Assembly: GCF_003351045.1 (NCBI RefSeq)
Contig: NZ_QQZY01000003.1
Span: 186,001 to 250,000, forward strand
From: Gaiella occulta
GTDB taxonomy: Bacteria; Actinomycetota; Thermoleophilia; Gaiellales; Gaiellaceae
DNA length: 64,000 nucleotides
Direction of reading: 5' to 3'
In this document: positions 29,962 through 38,507 of the stretch, in pieces
Layout: each line of letters begins with the position of its first letter
How positions within the stretch are numbered: the stretch's first letter is position 1
Position numbers and translations under genes: made by a program
Notes under the pieces: model-generated
What the model was told of the DNA's origin: nothing
Seen by the model: only the letters and a program-made list of their open reading frames with translations
The model's database searches: none

Positions 29962-30187
29962 GGAGCGGCTCCGAGACGTCGAGGAAGAAACGCGTGCGCT
30001 CGTCGGCAAGGCGAACGCTGTGCCGACGGCGCCGTACCCCGGCGCGCTGCCTGACTGCGACCGGGACGACGCGATCGAGCGAGACCTCGTCGACGAGCCG
30101 GCGACCGCCCCGCTCTCCAGACGAGTGCTCATCCGGACATCGAGGCACCGTGACAGAGCAGGCGTCCCTGGGCCGGGGACGTGATCG
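29962..30187. other. 226-base intergenic region without a convincing gene
   Basis: Several short overlapping open frames exist on both strands (for example 80 codons on the minus strand up to 30148), all Arg/Ser-rich. None has a ribosome binding site, a leaderless -10 geometry or a recognisable family. I see no tRNA or strong hairpin. The region separates the convergent ispF and sugar-kinase genes. Confidence 0.5.
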
Positions 30188-31168
30188 TCAGTGACTCGGG
30201 ATCGTCCCGAAGAAGGCCTCGCCGGGGAGGGACGCGTCGAGCGCGTCGAGGCGGAACGGCGCGCCGGCACGATCGAGGGCCGTGAGGAGCGCGCCGGCGA
30301 CCGGCTCGCGCGACGATCGCACCGGCGTCGCGCCGGGCACGCGGGCGAGGATCTCCTCGATCAGCGTCTCGGCGCCCTCACCGCGTAGCACCCCTCCGAG
30401 AAGGACGACGGGGAAGGAGAGCTCGAGCCCGACGCGAGCAGCCGCGACCCGGGCCACGTCGCCGAGCTTCGTCCCGTGCCGCCGCACGATCGACGATGCG
30501 ACAGGGTCGCCCGCAGCGGCCAGGCTCAGCACCGCGGGTGCGAAGAGCGCCGCGTCGAAGGGCCGACGCCCACCTCGTCGGGTGAAGGCGTGCAGGACGT
30601 CCTCGACGCTCGCCGCCTGGAAGACTTCGAGGGCGTCGATCGTCAGGCCCGTCGGCGGGCCGGTGCCGAGCTCTGCCTCGTAGACGGCGTCGAGAGCGTC
30701 CGAGCCGAGCGCCCAGCCGCCGGTGTGCAGCGCCCACCAGCTCGAGTGCCACTCGCGACCGTCCGGCCCGCGCGCACCGACACAGCCGCCGGTGCCGCAG
30801 ACGACCGAGACGCCGATGCCGTCGCTCGTACCCGCGCGAAGGGCTCCGAGCGCGTCGTTGACGACAGACACGTCGGCGGAGGGCACGAGCCGGGCGAGCG
30901 CGGCGTGGAGATCTGCCTTGTCCTCGTCCCAGTCCGCGCCCGCGAGGCTGAACACCGCGGCATCGACGTCGCCGCGCCGCGCGCCGGCGGCCTCGAGCGC
31001 GCTCGCGACGGCCAGCTCGATCTCCCTGATCGCCGCCTCGAACGAGGGCGCCCCGTAGATGTCGGAGCAGCCTGCGCGGCCGGCGCCGACGATCGTCCCG
31101 TCGCTCCGCGCCGCAAGGGCCACGGTCTTGGTGTTGCCGCCGTCGACGCCGAGCGCGAGACCTCTCAC
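30188..31168 (-). CDS. BadF/BadG-type sugar kinase, probably N-acetylglucosamine kinase-like
   Basis: A 326-residue ASKHA-fold protein. The phosphate-1 motif is LGVDGGNTKTVALAA at the N-terminus. VFSLAGADWDEDKADL and VVNDALGALRAG carry the catalytic Asp region. VVCGTGGCVGARG is phosphate-2 and VVLLGGVLRGEG is near the adenosine site. This subfamily includes N-acetylglucosamine and glucosamine kinases. The GTG start overlaps the GH4 stop by 4 bases, making it the last gene of the sugar operon, so its natural substrate is probably the sugar released by the GH4 enzyme. Confidence 0.82.
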   Translation of the reverse strand: MRGLALGVDGGNTKTVALAARSDGTIVGAGRAGCSDIYGAPSFEAAIREIELAVASALEAAGARRGDVDAAVFSLAGADWDEDKADLHAALARLVPSADVSVVNDALGALRAGTSDGIGVSVVCGTGGCVGARGPDGREWHSSWWALHTGGWALGSDALDAVYEAELGTGPPTGLTIDALEVFQAASVEDVLHAFTRRGGRRPFDAALFAPAVLSLAAAGDPVASSIVRRHGTKLGDVARVAAARVGLELSFPVVLLGGVLRGEGAETLIEEILARVPGATPVRSSREPVAGALLTALDRAGAPFRLDALDASLPGEAFFGTIPSH

Positions 31169-32469
31169 GGCGCGAGGAGGCGATCCGGCAGGAACGCGCG
31201 ATGAGCGGCCGACAGCTCCGCGTAGACGGCCTCCGCCTTCTCCACCGAAAGGACGAGCGGGTTCGCCGCGAGCGCCCGGATCGCGTCCCGCCTCGTCCCC
31301 GACCAGGCGGCTTCGGCCGCCAGCATCTGATACTCGGCGAGCATCTCTACCAGCCCGCGCAGGTGCCTGGGCAGCTCGGGCTGGGCGAGGGGCTGCACCC
31401 ACTGCGCGTCGCAGCGCCCGGTCACCTCGACGACGAGGTCGTCGCAGAACCCGGGCAGCGAGCCGCGATTCGGCACGTTGACGGGGAGGACGTCACCCGT
31501 GTCGTTGAAGACCGCGTGCATCGCGTCGATCGCGAGCTCGAGCTCGTGGATTCCTCCCCGCGAGCGGGCAGGGTCGAGCACGGGATCGTCCGTCTCGGCC
31601 TGCTCGGCGTAGTGATCCCAGTAGCCCGGCACCCACGACAGGATGTCCTCCGCCCGCGTCTTCGGCTTGGCCAGCTGCTCGGCCAGGACCTCGTCGCGCC
31701 AGTAGTAGTAGAGGAAGTAGTCGGCCGGGATCGACTCCATGGCGGAGGCCAGCCGCAGGAGCCTCTGCTCCCCGACCGACAGGGGGGAACCCGGGGCGAG
31801 CGCCTGACACGCTTCATGGACATAGGGCATCAGGTCACCGCCGTCGAAGGCGTGCTCGACGCTCCAGCAGGCATGGTTGAGGCCGATCATCCGGGACGTC
31901 ACGCGCTCCGGGTCGAGCCCCGCCGCCTGCGCGAGCTCGGCGGTGAAGGAGTACGGCCCCTCGCACAGCGACACGAGCGGGATCGCGCAGTTCGACGTCC
32001 ACGCCTGGGCGACGACGTTCACCGGGTTCGTGTAGTTGAACACCTTCGCGTGCGGGCACACCGCATCGATGTCGGCGGCGACCGCCTTCATCACCTCGAT
32101 CGCGCGCAGCGCCATGAAGAACCCGCCGACGCCCTGCGTCTCCTGGCCTATCAACCCGTGCGCGTTGGCGGTGCGCTCGTCGAGCGCGCGCGCCTCGAAG
32201 CCGCCGGGGCGAAAGCTGGAGAGGACCGCGTCACAGGCGTCGAGCCCGGCGCGGCGGTCGGTCGTCGACGAGACCGCGATGTCGAGGCCGCGCGCGCGGG
32301 CCATCTTGCGCGCGAGCGTCTCGACCAGCGAGAGCCGATCCGGGGCGATGTCGATCAGGGCGATCTCGGAGCCGTCGAAATCGGCCCCTCGATGGTGGAT
32401 GAACGACGCCATCGTTCCGGCGGCCCGCGTGGAGCCGCCTCCGAGATAGGCCATCTTGATCCGTGCCAT
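31165..32469 (-). CDS. Glycoside hydrolase family 4 enzyme
   Basis: A 434-residue NAD- and metal-dependent glycosidase. The Rossmann motif is IKMAYLGGGSTRAAG at the N-terminus. The sugar/phosphate segment is FNYTNPVNVVAQAW. The metal ligands are probably the Cys in VSLCEGPYS and the His in GLNHACWSVEH. GH4 enzymes cleave alpha- or beta-glycosides by an oxidation-elimination route, many on 6-phosphosugars. Here transport is by ABC rather than PTS, so a non-phosphorylated substrate is likelier. The ATG has a good AAAGGAGAG just upstream; the open frame beyond it is a shadow. Confidence 0.88.
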   Translation of the reverse strand: MARIKMAYLGGGSTRAAGTMASFIHHRGADFDGSEIALIDIAPDRLSLVETLARKMARARGLDIAVSSTTDRRAGLDACDAVLSSFRPGGFEARALDERTANAHGLIGQETQGVGGFFMALRAIEVMKAVAADIDAVCPHAKVFNYTNPVNVVAQAWTSNCAIPLVSLCEGPYSFTAELAQAAGLDPERVTSRMIGLNHACWSVEHAFDGGDLMPYVHEACQALAPGSPLSVGEQRLLRLASAMESIPADYFLYYYWRDEVLAEQLAKPKTRAEDILSWVPGYWDHYAEQAETDDPVLDPARSRGGIHELELAIDAMHAVFNDTGDVLPVNVPNRGSLPGFCDDLVVEVTGRCDAQWVQPLAQPELPRHLRGLVEMLAEYQMLAAEAAWSGTRRDAIRALAANPLVLSVEKAEAVYAELSAAHRAFLPDRLLAP

Positions 32470-32479
32470 CGCTCTCCTT

Positions 32480-33562
32480 TCAGGTCGCGAGCGCCACGCC
32501 GGTGGTGGCATCGAAGAGGTGCAGCGAGCCGACCGCGAGCCCGAAGGCGACCGTATCGCCGATGCCGATCCGGACATTGCCTTCGGCCTCGATCACGAAG
32601 CGGGCGCCGTCGGCGGCCTCGACGCCGATGAAGGTCTCCCGGCCGAGCGCCTCGACGTACTCGACCCGGCCGCTGAACGGGCCGGCGAGCGAAGCGCCGT
32701 CGACCCACGGCCGGCAGTGCTCCGGGCGCACACCCACGATCACCTCTCCCGGCACGTCGAGCCCGCGCTCCCCGAGCGGCACGCGAAGGTCGCCGCGGGT
32801 CAGCGCTGGTGCCGCTCCCGCTCCGGACGACATCGCGACCAGCGACATCGCCGGGCTTCCGATGAAGGTCGCCACGAACGTGTTCGCGGGGTGCGAGTAA
32901 ACCGTGTCCGGATCGCCGACCTGCTCGAGCCGTCCCTGGCTCATGACGGCGATCCGGTCGCCCATCGTCATCGCTTCCACCTGATCGTGGGTGACGTAGA
33001 CGGTCGTCGTCCCGACCGCACGCTGCAGCCTCCTGATCTCCCCCCGGGTCTGAGCTCTCAGCTTGGCGTCGAGGTTGGAAAGGGGCTCGTCCATCAGGAA
33101 CGCCTTCGGCTCGCGCACGAGCGCCCGGCCGAGCGCGACGCGCTGCCGTTGCCCGCCGGAGAGCTGACGGGGCTTGCGGCCGAGCAGTTCCTCGATTCCG
33201 AGTGCCTCGGCTGCCGAGAAGACTCTGCGATCGATCTCGCTTCGCGGGATCTTGGCCATCTTGAGGCCGAAGGCGAGATTCTCGCGCACCGACATCTGCG
33301 GGTACAGCGCATAGTCCTGGAACACCATCGCGATGTTGCGTCGGCGCGGAGCGACGCGGTCGACGACCTCGTCCCCGATCCTGATGTGCCCGGCCGAGAG
33401 CCCCTCCAGGCCGGCGAGCAGCCGCAGCGCCGTGGTCTTGCCCGAGCCGGACGGCCCGACGAGCACCATGAACTCGCCGTCCGCGATCTCGAGTGACAGG
33501 TCGTTCAGGGCGACCACGTCGCCGAAGCGCTTCGCCGCGCGGTCGTAGGAGATGGAGGTCAC
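32480..33562 (-). CDS. ABC sugar transporter ATP-binding protein (UgpC/MsmK type)
   Basis: A 360-residue ATPase with Walker A GPSGSGKTT at about 36-44, the Q-loop in VFQDYALYPQM, signature LSGGQRQRVALGRAL and Walker B FLMDEPLSNLD. The switch His is in YVTHDQVEA. The C-terminal 120 residues form the TOBE/MalK-type regulatory domain. It powers the adjacent carbohydrate importer. It starts 4 bases after the second permease gene. Unlike many actinobacteria that share one MsmK for several importers, this locus has its own. Confidence 0.92.
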   Translation of the reverse strand: MTSISYDRAAKRFGDVVALNDLSLEIADGEFMVLVGPSGSGKTTALRLLAGLEGLSAGHIRIGDEVVDRVAPRRRNIAMVFQDYALYPQMSVRENLAFGLKMAKIPRSEIDRRVFSAAEALGIEELLGRKPRQLSGGQRQRVALGRALVREPKAFLMDEPLSNLDAKLRAQTRGEIRRLQRAVGTTTVYVTHDQVEAMTMGDRIAVMSQGRLEQVGDPDTVYSHPANTFVATFIGSPAMSLVAMSSGAGAAPALTRGDLRVPLGERGLDVPGEVIVGVRPEHCRPWVDGASLAGPFSGRVEYVEALGRETFIGVEAADGARFVIEAEGNVRIGIGDTVAFGLAVGSLHLFDATTGVALAT

Positions 33563-33566
33563 CGGC

Positions 33567-34388
33567 TCAGCCCTTCAGTGATCCGGAGACCATGCCCCGG
33601 ATGAAGTGTCGTTGGAGGAAGACGTAGACGAGCAGGACGGGGAAGGCGACGATGATCGACGCCGCGGCGAGGAGCTGAACGTGTGTCTGTCGCTGGGTCT
33701 GGAAGAAGACGAGCGAGAGCGGTGCGGTGAGGATGTTCTGTCCCGACAGCATCACGAGCGAGAGCAGGAAGTCGTTCCACGTCCACATGAACACGAGCAC
33801 GACCATCGTCAGGATCGCGGGGCGGCCGTACGGGAGTAGCACGCGGACGAGCACTCCGAGGCTCGAGGCGCCGTCGATCCTCGCCGCCTCGATCAGCGAG
33901 CGTGGCGCCGAGAGGAAGAACGCGCGCATCCAGAACGTCCCGAACGCGATCGAGAGCGCCGTGCTCGGGAGGATCACCCCCCACACGGTGTCGGTGAGGC
34001 CGATCCGCCGGAAGTCGAAGTAGAGCGGGATGATCGTCGCCTCGAAGGGCATCAGGAGACCGAAGAGGAAGACGTAGAAGAGGAACGACGAGCCGCGGAA
34101 CCGCATCGTGCCGAAGGCGTACCCGGTCAGCAGCGACAGCACGGTCGAGAGCGCCACCGTCGTCGAGGTGATCATCGCGCTCGTCCAGAGCGACGACCCG
34201 AAGGCGCCCTCCTTCCACGCCTGGCGGAACGAGTCGAGCGTGAACGGATCGGGGATCGCGAAACCCGAGACCACCGCGTCGGGCCCGTGGAACGCGGTGA
34301 GCAGGATGCCGGCGATCGGGGCGAGCGCGAGGACCGAGAAGAGGACGAGGAGCCCGTAGTTCACGGCCCGCTCCAGTGTCCCGCTCAC
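33567..34388 (-). CDS. ABC sugar transporter permease (MalG/AraQ type)
   Basis: A 273-residue membrane protein with six helices. The EAA loop that contacts the ATPase is EAARIDGASSLGVLVRVLLPYGRPA. The C-terminus HFIRGMVSGSLKG is typical of this family. The GTG overlaps the first permease stop by 4 bases. Together with the 312-residue permease, the ATPase and the binding protein it forms a CUT1-type carbohydrate importer. Confidence 0.92.
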   Translation of the reverse strand: MSGTLERAVNYGLLVLFSVLALAPIAGILLTAFHGPDAVVSGFAIPDPFTLDSFRQAWKEGAFGSSLWTSAMITSTTVALSTVLSLLTGYAFGTMRFRGSSFLFYVFLFGLLMPFEATIIPLYFDFRRIGLTDTVWGVILPSTALSIAFGTFWMRAFFLSAPRSLIEAARIDGASSLGVLVRVLLPYGRPAILTMVVLVFMWTWNDFLLSLVMLSGQNILTAPLSLVFFQTQRQTHVQLLAAASIIVAFPVLLVYVFLQRHFIRGMVSGSLKG

Positions 34389-35323
34389 GTCGAGCTCCGT
34401 TCCCCGACCCGCGTGATCGCGAACGCGACGATGAAGATGGCGATCGCGAGCACGATCCCGATCGCCGCTCCGAGCCCGGCCTCGCCGGTCTGGAAGGCGG
34501 CCGTGTAGAGCCGGTAGGACGGGACGCTCGTCGACGTCCCCGGGCCGCCGCCGGTCATCACGTACACGAGGTCGAAGCTCCGAAGTGCGGCTGTCGTCGT
34601 GAGAACGAGGACGACGACGATCTCGTTCCGCAGCCCCGGGAGGGTGACGACGAAGAACTCCCGTACGGGGCCGGCGCCGTCGACGCGCGCGGCGTCGTAC
34701 AGGCTCGTCGGGATCTTCTGCGCTCCGGCGACGAGCAGCACCATGGCGAGGCCGAACATCACCCACGTGCCGACGAGCCCGACCGACGGCAGCGCCCAGC
34801 CGAAGTCGCCGAGCCACGGGCGAGCGGAGCTCCCCAGCCCGGCGGCGCGGAGGCCCTCGTTGAGGGGGCCGTCAGGAGCGAGGATCCAGCGCCAGACGAT
34901 GCCGACGGAAACCAGCGCGACGACCTGCGGCAGGAAGAGGACGGCCCGGAAGACGGAGATGCCGCGCACTCGCATCCTCGAGAGCAGTGCGGCGAGGAGG
35001 AGCCCGAGCACGAGCGGAAGCAGCGCGTAGAAGAGCACGAGCACGAGCGCGTGGGTGAACGTCTCGCGCACCTGCGGGTCGGTGAAGACGCGGCGGTAGT
35101 TGTCGAGGCCGACCCACGCCGACGGCGTGATGCCGTCCCAGGCGTGGAACGAGATCCAGAGCGTGTGCCCGAAGGGCACGAGCACGAAGGCCGCGTAGAC
35201 GAGCAGCCCCGGGAGGACGTACAGGTAGCCGATCCGGCGCGGCTCACCGGGGGGACGGACGTCCCCCCGGTGTCGCCCACCGGCCGCCTCGACCGAGGCG
35301 GCCGCCGTCATCACGCCCGCCAC
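34385..35323 (-). CDS. ABC sugar transporter permease (MalF/UgpA type)
   Basis: A 312-residue membrane protein. About 30 polar N-terminal residues precede six membrane helices beginning YLYVLPGLLVYAAFVLVPFG. The EAA-type loop is DAARVDGAGPVREFFVVTLPGLRNE, and DLVYVMTGGGPGTST is the usual late motif. It starts 10 bases after the binding-protein gene. It pairs with the downstream permease to form the importer channel. Confidence 0.92.
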   Translation of the reverse strand: MAGVMTAAASVEAAGGRHRGDVRPPGEPRRIGYLYVLPGLLVYAAFVLVPFGHTLWISFHAWDGITPSAWVGLDNYRRVFTDPQVRETFTHALVLVLFYALLPLVLGLLLAALLSRMRVRGISVFRAVLFLPQVVALVSVGIVWRWILAPDGPLNEGLRAAGLGSSARPWLGDFGWALPSVGLVGTWVMFGLAMVLLVAGAQKIPTSLYDAARVDGAGPVREFFVVTLPGLRNEIVVVLVLTTTAALRSFDLVYVMTGGGPGTSTSVPSYRLYTAAFQTGEAGLGAAIGIVLAIAIFIVAFAITRVGERSST

Positions 35324-35333
35324 GCCCGACGGC

Positions 35334-36656
35334 CTACGTGCTGTGGAACTTCAGATAGTCGCCGTCGAGCTTCTTCGCGAACGAGGCGGGGGTGAGCTTC
35401 CCGGCCATCAGCTCCTGGATGGCCGCGGTGATCGTGTCGTAGAACGTGGGGGTCGCCCAGTCCATGTACCCGGCCATCGCGTTCGTCTTGCTGAGCTTCG
35501 CCCACCCGGTGATCGCGTCGCCGCGGACCCCGGAGCCGGGCTTCGCCGTCACCACGATCGCGGGGACGTCACCGGCGGCCTGGATCACCTTCGCGGCGGC
35601 CGGGCTCGTGATGAAGTCGATGTACTTCGCCGAGAGCTCCTTGTTCTTCGCCTTCGCCGGGATCGCCCAGGCGAGGCCACCGCTCGCCAGCGCGCCCGGG
35701 GTCTTGCCGGCGCGCGCGCTCGGGAGCAGCATCAGGCCGACGTTGTCCTTGAGCGAGCTGGCCATGTCACCGGTCTTCCAGGTTCCGGTGATGGTGAAGA
35801 CGGCGCCACCCTGCTGGAACTTCTTCGTCGCGTCGTCGTAGCCGAGGCCCGAGAAGCCGTCGGAGTAGTAGCCGGCCTGCGCCCACTTCTGGACCGTCCC
35901 GGCCGCCTTCAGCACCGCTGCTGTCGACCACTTCGATCCCTTCTTGCCGAAGATCGTGCTCCCGACCTGGGCGGCCGGCGCGACGGCCATCAGCACGGAC
36001 TGGAACTCGTGGATCCCGGGCCACTTGTCGAGGTTCCCGAATGCGATCGGCGTCTCCCCGGCCGTCTTGGCGGCGGCGAGCGCCGTCTCGAACTCGGCGA
36101 GGGTCCTCGGCACGCCGATCCCGAGCGCCTTGAGCTTCGCCTTGTTGTAGAAGACGCCGACCCAGTCACCGGTGGTCGAGATCCCGTATAGGCTTCCGCT
36201 GCCGATCTGGCCCTTGGGGGTCGCGCGGCCGTCGATCGTGAGCAGGGCGGCGGACTGCCGCTTGCCCCAGCCCCACTTCGCCGCGTACCCGTCGAGCGGC
36301 GTGAGGAGCTTCGCCTTGACGAGCTGGCCGAGGTCGCCGAGCCCCTGGTTGACGTGGGTCACGTCGGGCGGGTTCGAGCCCGAAAGCTGGAGCGCGTCGG
36401 TCTTGACGAGGTCGGAGTACGACTTCGAGATGTGCTTGATCGTCACACCCGGATTCGCCTTCTCGAACAGCCTGTCCAGCTGCTTCAGGGCCGCGATGCG
36501 GGCGACGTTCCCACCCTCGCCGTCCTGGACGACGAGGGTCGTCGCCGACCTCGCGCCGGTCGCCTGCCCGGCGAGCACTGCGAGCGCGACGACGAGCATC
36601 GCCATGAAGGCGAGCGAGGCACGTGCCCTGCTGCCCGATGTGCGGGAGCGCGTCAT
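35334..36656 (-). CDS. Extracellular solute-binding protein, carbohydrate type (family 1)
   Basis: A 440-residue protein with a Sec signal (basic start, hydrophobic residues about 14-32, then AGQATGARSA). No lipobox Cys is present, which is unusual for a Gram-positive-type organism. The mature part shows the family fold, including LDRLFEKANPGVTIKHISKSYSDL and the hinge-like YGISTTGDWVGVFYNKA. It captures the sugar for the importer. The ATG overlaps the gntR stop, and GGAGGAGG lies 9 bases upstream, so high expression is likely. Confidence 0.9.
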   Translation of the reverse strand: MTRSRTSGSRARASLAFMAMLVVALAVLAGQATGARSATTLVVQDGEGGNVARIAALKQLDRLFEKANPGVTIKHISKSYSDLVKTDALQLSGSNPPDVTHVNQGLGDLGQLVKAKLLTPLDGYAAKWGWGKRQSAALLTIDGRATPKGQIGSGSLYGISTTGDWVGVFYNKAKLKALGIGVPRTLAEFETALAAAKTAGETPIAFGNLDKWPGIHEFQSVLMAVAPAAQVGSTIFGKKGSKWSTAAVLKAAGTVQKWAQAGYYSDGFSGLGYDDATKKFQQGGAVFTITGTWKTGDMASSLKDNVGLMLLPSARAGKTPGALASGGLAWAIPAKAKNKELSAKYIDFITSPAAAKVIQAAGDVPAIVVTAKPGSGVRGDAITGWAKLSKTNAMAGYMDWATPTFYDTITAAIQELMAGKLTPASFAKKLDGDYLKFHST

Positions 36657-37408
36657 GGTGTCATTCCTCCTCCTGGTCGCCGCTCCCGCACGAGGGTCGC
36701 GTGGAAGCGATAGCGGTCACTTCGATAGGCCGTCTCGCCCAGCTCGACGACGCGATTGGCACTGTCGTAGCTGGTCGTCCGGGCGAGGAGCAGAGGGTCG
36801 CCGACGGCGACGCCGAGCCTGCGCGCCTGAGCGGCATTCGCCGCGCAGGCCTCGGTGGTGTAGTCGGCCCGCACCAGTGCCGCCCCGGCCTCTTCCAGGA
36901 CGGAGTACAGGGATGCCTTCCTGAAGTCGACGTGCGGCAACTCGGGCGCGATCGCGATCGGGACACGCGTGTGGTCGAGTGCGACAGCCACACCGTCGAG
37001 CATCCGGAGGCGGTCGATCTCGAACATCTCCGCGCCCGGAGCGATCCCGATGCGCTCCGCCTCCTCGAGGGTGGCAGGGCGGACGCGCTTCCGCAGTACG
37101 CGCGCGGTCGCAGTCAGGCCTCGCCGTGCGCCGAGCTCGGTGAAGCTGAGCAGCGCGTTCGGAGGCTCCGCGAGAGCTACCTCGCTCACGTACCGTCCGC
37201 TCCCCGGTGCCGCCCGGACGAGGCCCTCGTCTGCGAGCGCGTCGAGCGCCCTCCTGATCGTCACGCGACTCACGCCGAGTCGCTCGGCGAGGTGCCGTTC
37301 GGACTGCAGGCGCGCGCCGGGAGGGATCCTTCCGGACCGGATCTGGGACTCGATGGCCTCACGCACCTGGTCGTGGAGAGGCCGTGGCCCGACGAGGGAC
37401 GCCGTCAT
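36653..37408 (-). CDS. GntR/HutC family transcriptional regulator with UTRA domain
   Basis: A 251-residue regulator. The winged helix is at about 8-75 (LHDQVREAIESQIRSGRIPPGARLQSERHLAERLGVSRVTIRRAL). The UTRA ligand domain is at about 95-235, with LRMLDGVAVALDHTRVPIA and a C-terminal VVELGETAYRSDRYRFH. HutC-type proteins sense sugar phosphates or amino sugars. It heads the importer operon and diverges from the SIS gene, so it probably controls both directions. CATACT lies just before its start on the minus strand. Confidence 0.92.
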   Translation of the reverse strand: MTASLVGPRPLHDQVREAIESQIRSGRIPPGARLQSERHLAERLGVSRVTIRRALDALADEGLVRAAPGSGRYVSEVALAEPPNALLSFTELGARRGLTATARVLRKRVRPATLEEAERIGIAPGAEMFEIDRLRMLDGVAVALDHTRVPIAIAPELPHVDFRKASLYSVLEEAGAALVRADYTTEACAANAAQARRLGVAVGDPLLLARTTSYDSANRVVELGETAYRSDRYRFHATLVRERRPGGGMTP

Positions 37409-37460
37409 GCCGCGGGAGTATGCGGAACGAATTGGTCGAGGTCAAGTCTCGATGTGGTCT

Positions 37461-37504
37461 GTCACTGGTATGTGACTCGTCCGATTGGTATGGTTGCCGA
37501 CCAT
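37461..37504. promoter_or_regulatory. Candidate operators in the gntR/SIS divergent region
   Basis: GTCAC-N6-GTGAC (37461-37476) and ATGGT-N5-ACCAT (37490-37504) are inverted repeats. The word TGGTATG occurs at 37466-37472 and 37486-37492, exactly 20 bases apart. The second site overlaps the TATGGT -10-like box (37489-37494) and the start codon of the SIS gene. A bound repressor would block that gene directly. The GntR protein encoded next door is the obvious candidate. Confidence 0.5.
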
Positions 37505-38507
37505 GGCTTCGTGGCGTGAGACGTACCTCTGGAGGGAAACCCTTGCCGTCCCCGAGTCGCTCGCCAGGACGGCGTCCGACACGGAGGGGATCGACGCGGT
37601 CGCGCGACTTCTCGGCGACCCGGGCGTGCGGAGGATCGTCGCGACCGGGAACGGCGCGGCGTACTATGCCGCCGTCGCTCTCTGGCTCGCGTCCCTCGAC
37701 GGCCGGAGCGGCCCGGACGTCCTTGCTCTGCCGGCAGGACTCGTGGCGAAGGGAGCGTTCCGCTGGCGCGAGGGCGACGCGCTGCTCGCGTTCTCGTCGT
37801 CCGGCGAGATGCGCGACGTCATCGAGGCTCTCGATGCCGGCGCACCGACCCCGTTCGCCGCTGTCACGGCGAGCCCGGGATCGACGATCGGCTCGCGCGC
37901 CGACGCCGTCGGTCTCGTCACGATCGAGTCGCAGGACGCAGTGACGCACACGCAGGGATTCTGCGGGAACGTGCTGGTGGCGTTGGCCGTCTGGGCGACG
38001 ATCACGGGCGACGCGGGACTCCGTGCCGCCGTGCTCGATGCGCCGGATGCCGTGGAGGGGTCCTGCGAGGCGGCCGAGGAGTGGGCGCTCGCCCTGCCGT
38101 GCCTCGCGCCGTCGGCGGGGGTGGTGTTCGGCTCGGGCCCGGCCTGGGCAGGCGCGCTCGAGGGGGCGCTGTTGCTGAAGGAGGTCGCGTGTCTCCCGGC
38201 GGAGGGAGTCGAGACCCGGGAGGGCGCGACGTCCGCGATGTACCCGCTCGGTCCCGGGCACGTCGTCGTGAGCCTCCCGACCGGACCCGACGCGGTCATC
38301 GACGAGGCCGAGGCGATCTGCGCCGCACGCGGTGCGACCGTCCTGCGGGCACCGGGTGGGGCGCGCGGCGATCGGCGATTGGCCGCGCTGACGACCTTCC
38401 CTGCTCTGATCGCCCTTTCGGCCAGGCTCGGGACGGAGCGCAAGCTCGACGTCGACCAGCCCTCCTGGACGGACGCCTACTACGCCGTTGCGCGCGGTTC
38501 GGCATGA
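37503..38507 (+). CDS. SIS domain sugar-phosphate isomerase/deaminase-like protein
   Basis: A 334-residue protein with two SIS domains. The first has VRRIVATGNGAAYYAAVALWLAS and LLAFSSSGEMRDVIEAL; the second has VVFGSGPAWAGALEGALLLKEVACLPAEGVE. The layout matches the isomerase half of GlmS, AgaS and fructosamine deglycases, which act on amino-sugar phosphates. With the kinase and glycosidase it suggests amino-sugar breakdown. The ATG lies 8 bases after TATGGT and inside a candidate operator; no ribosome binding site is seen. Confidence 0.83.
   Translation: MASWRETYLWRETLAVPESLARTASDTEGIDAVARLLGDPGVRRIVATGNGAAYYAAVALWLASLDGRSGPDVLALPAGLVAKGAFRWREGDALLAFSSSGEMRDVIEALDAGAPTPFAAVTASPGSTIGSRADAVGLVTIESQDAVTHTQGFCGNVLVALAVWATITGDAGLRAAVLDAPDAVEGSCEAAEEWALALPCLAPSAGVVFGSGPAWAGALEGALLLKEVACLPAEGVETREGATSAMYPLGPGHVVVSLPTGPDAVIDEAEAICAARGATVLRAPGGARGDRRLAALTTFPALIALSARLGTERKLDVDQPSWTDAYYAVARGSA

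Noticed and set aside
29958-30194. Short open frames on both strands after ispF
   Set aside because: Arg/Ser-rich translations, no ribosome binding site, no family and mutual overlap suggest random open frames in GC-rich DNA.
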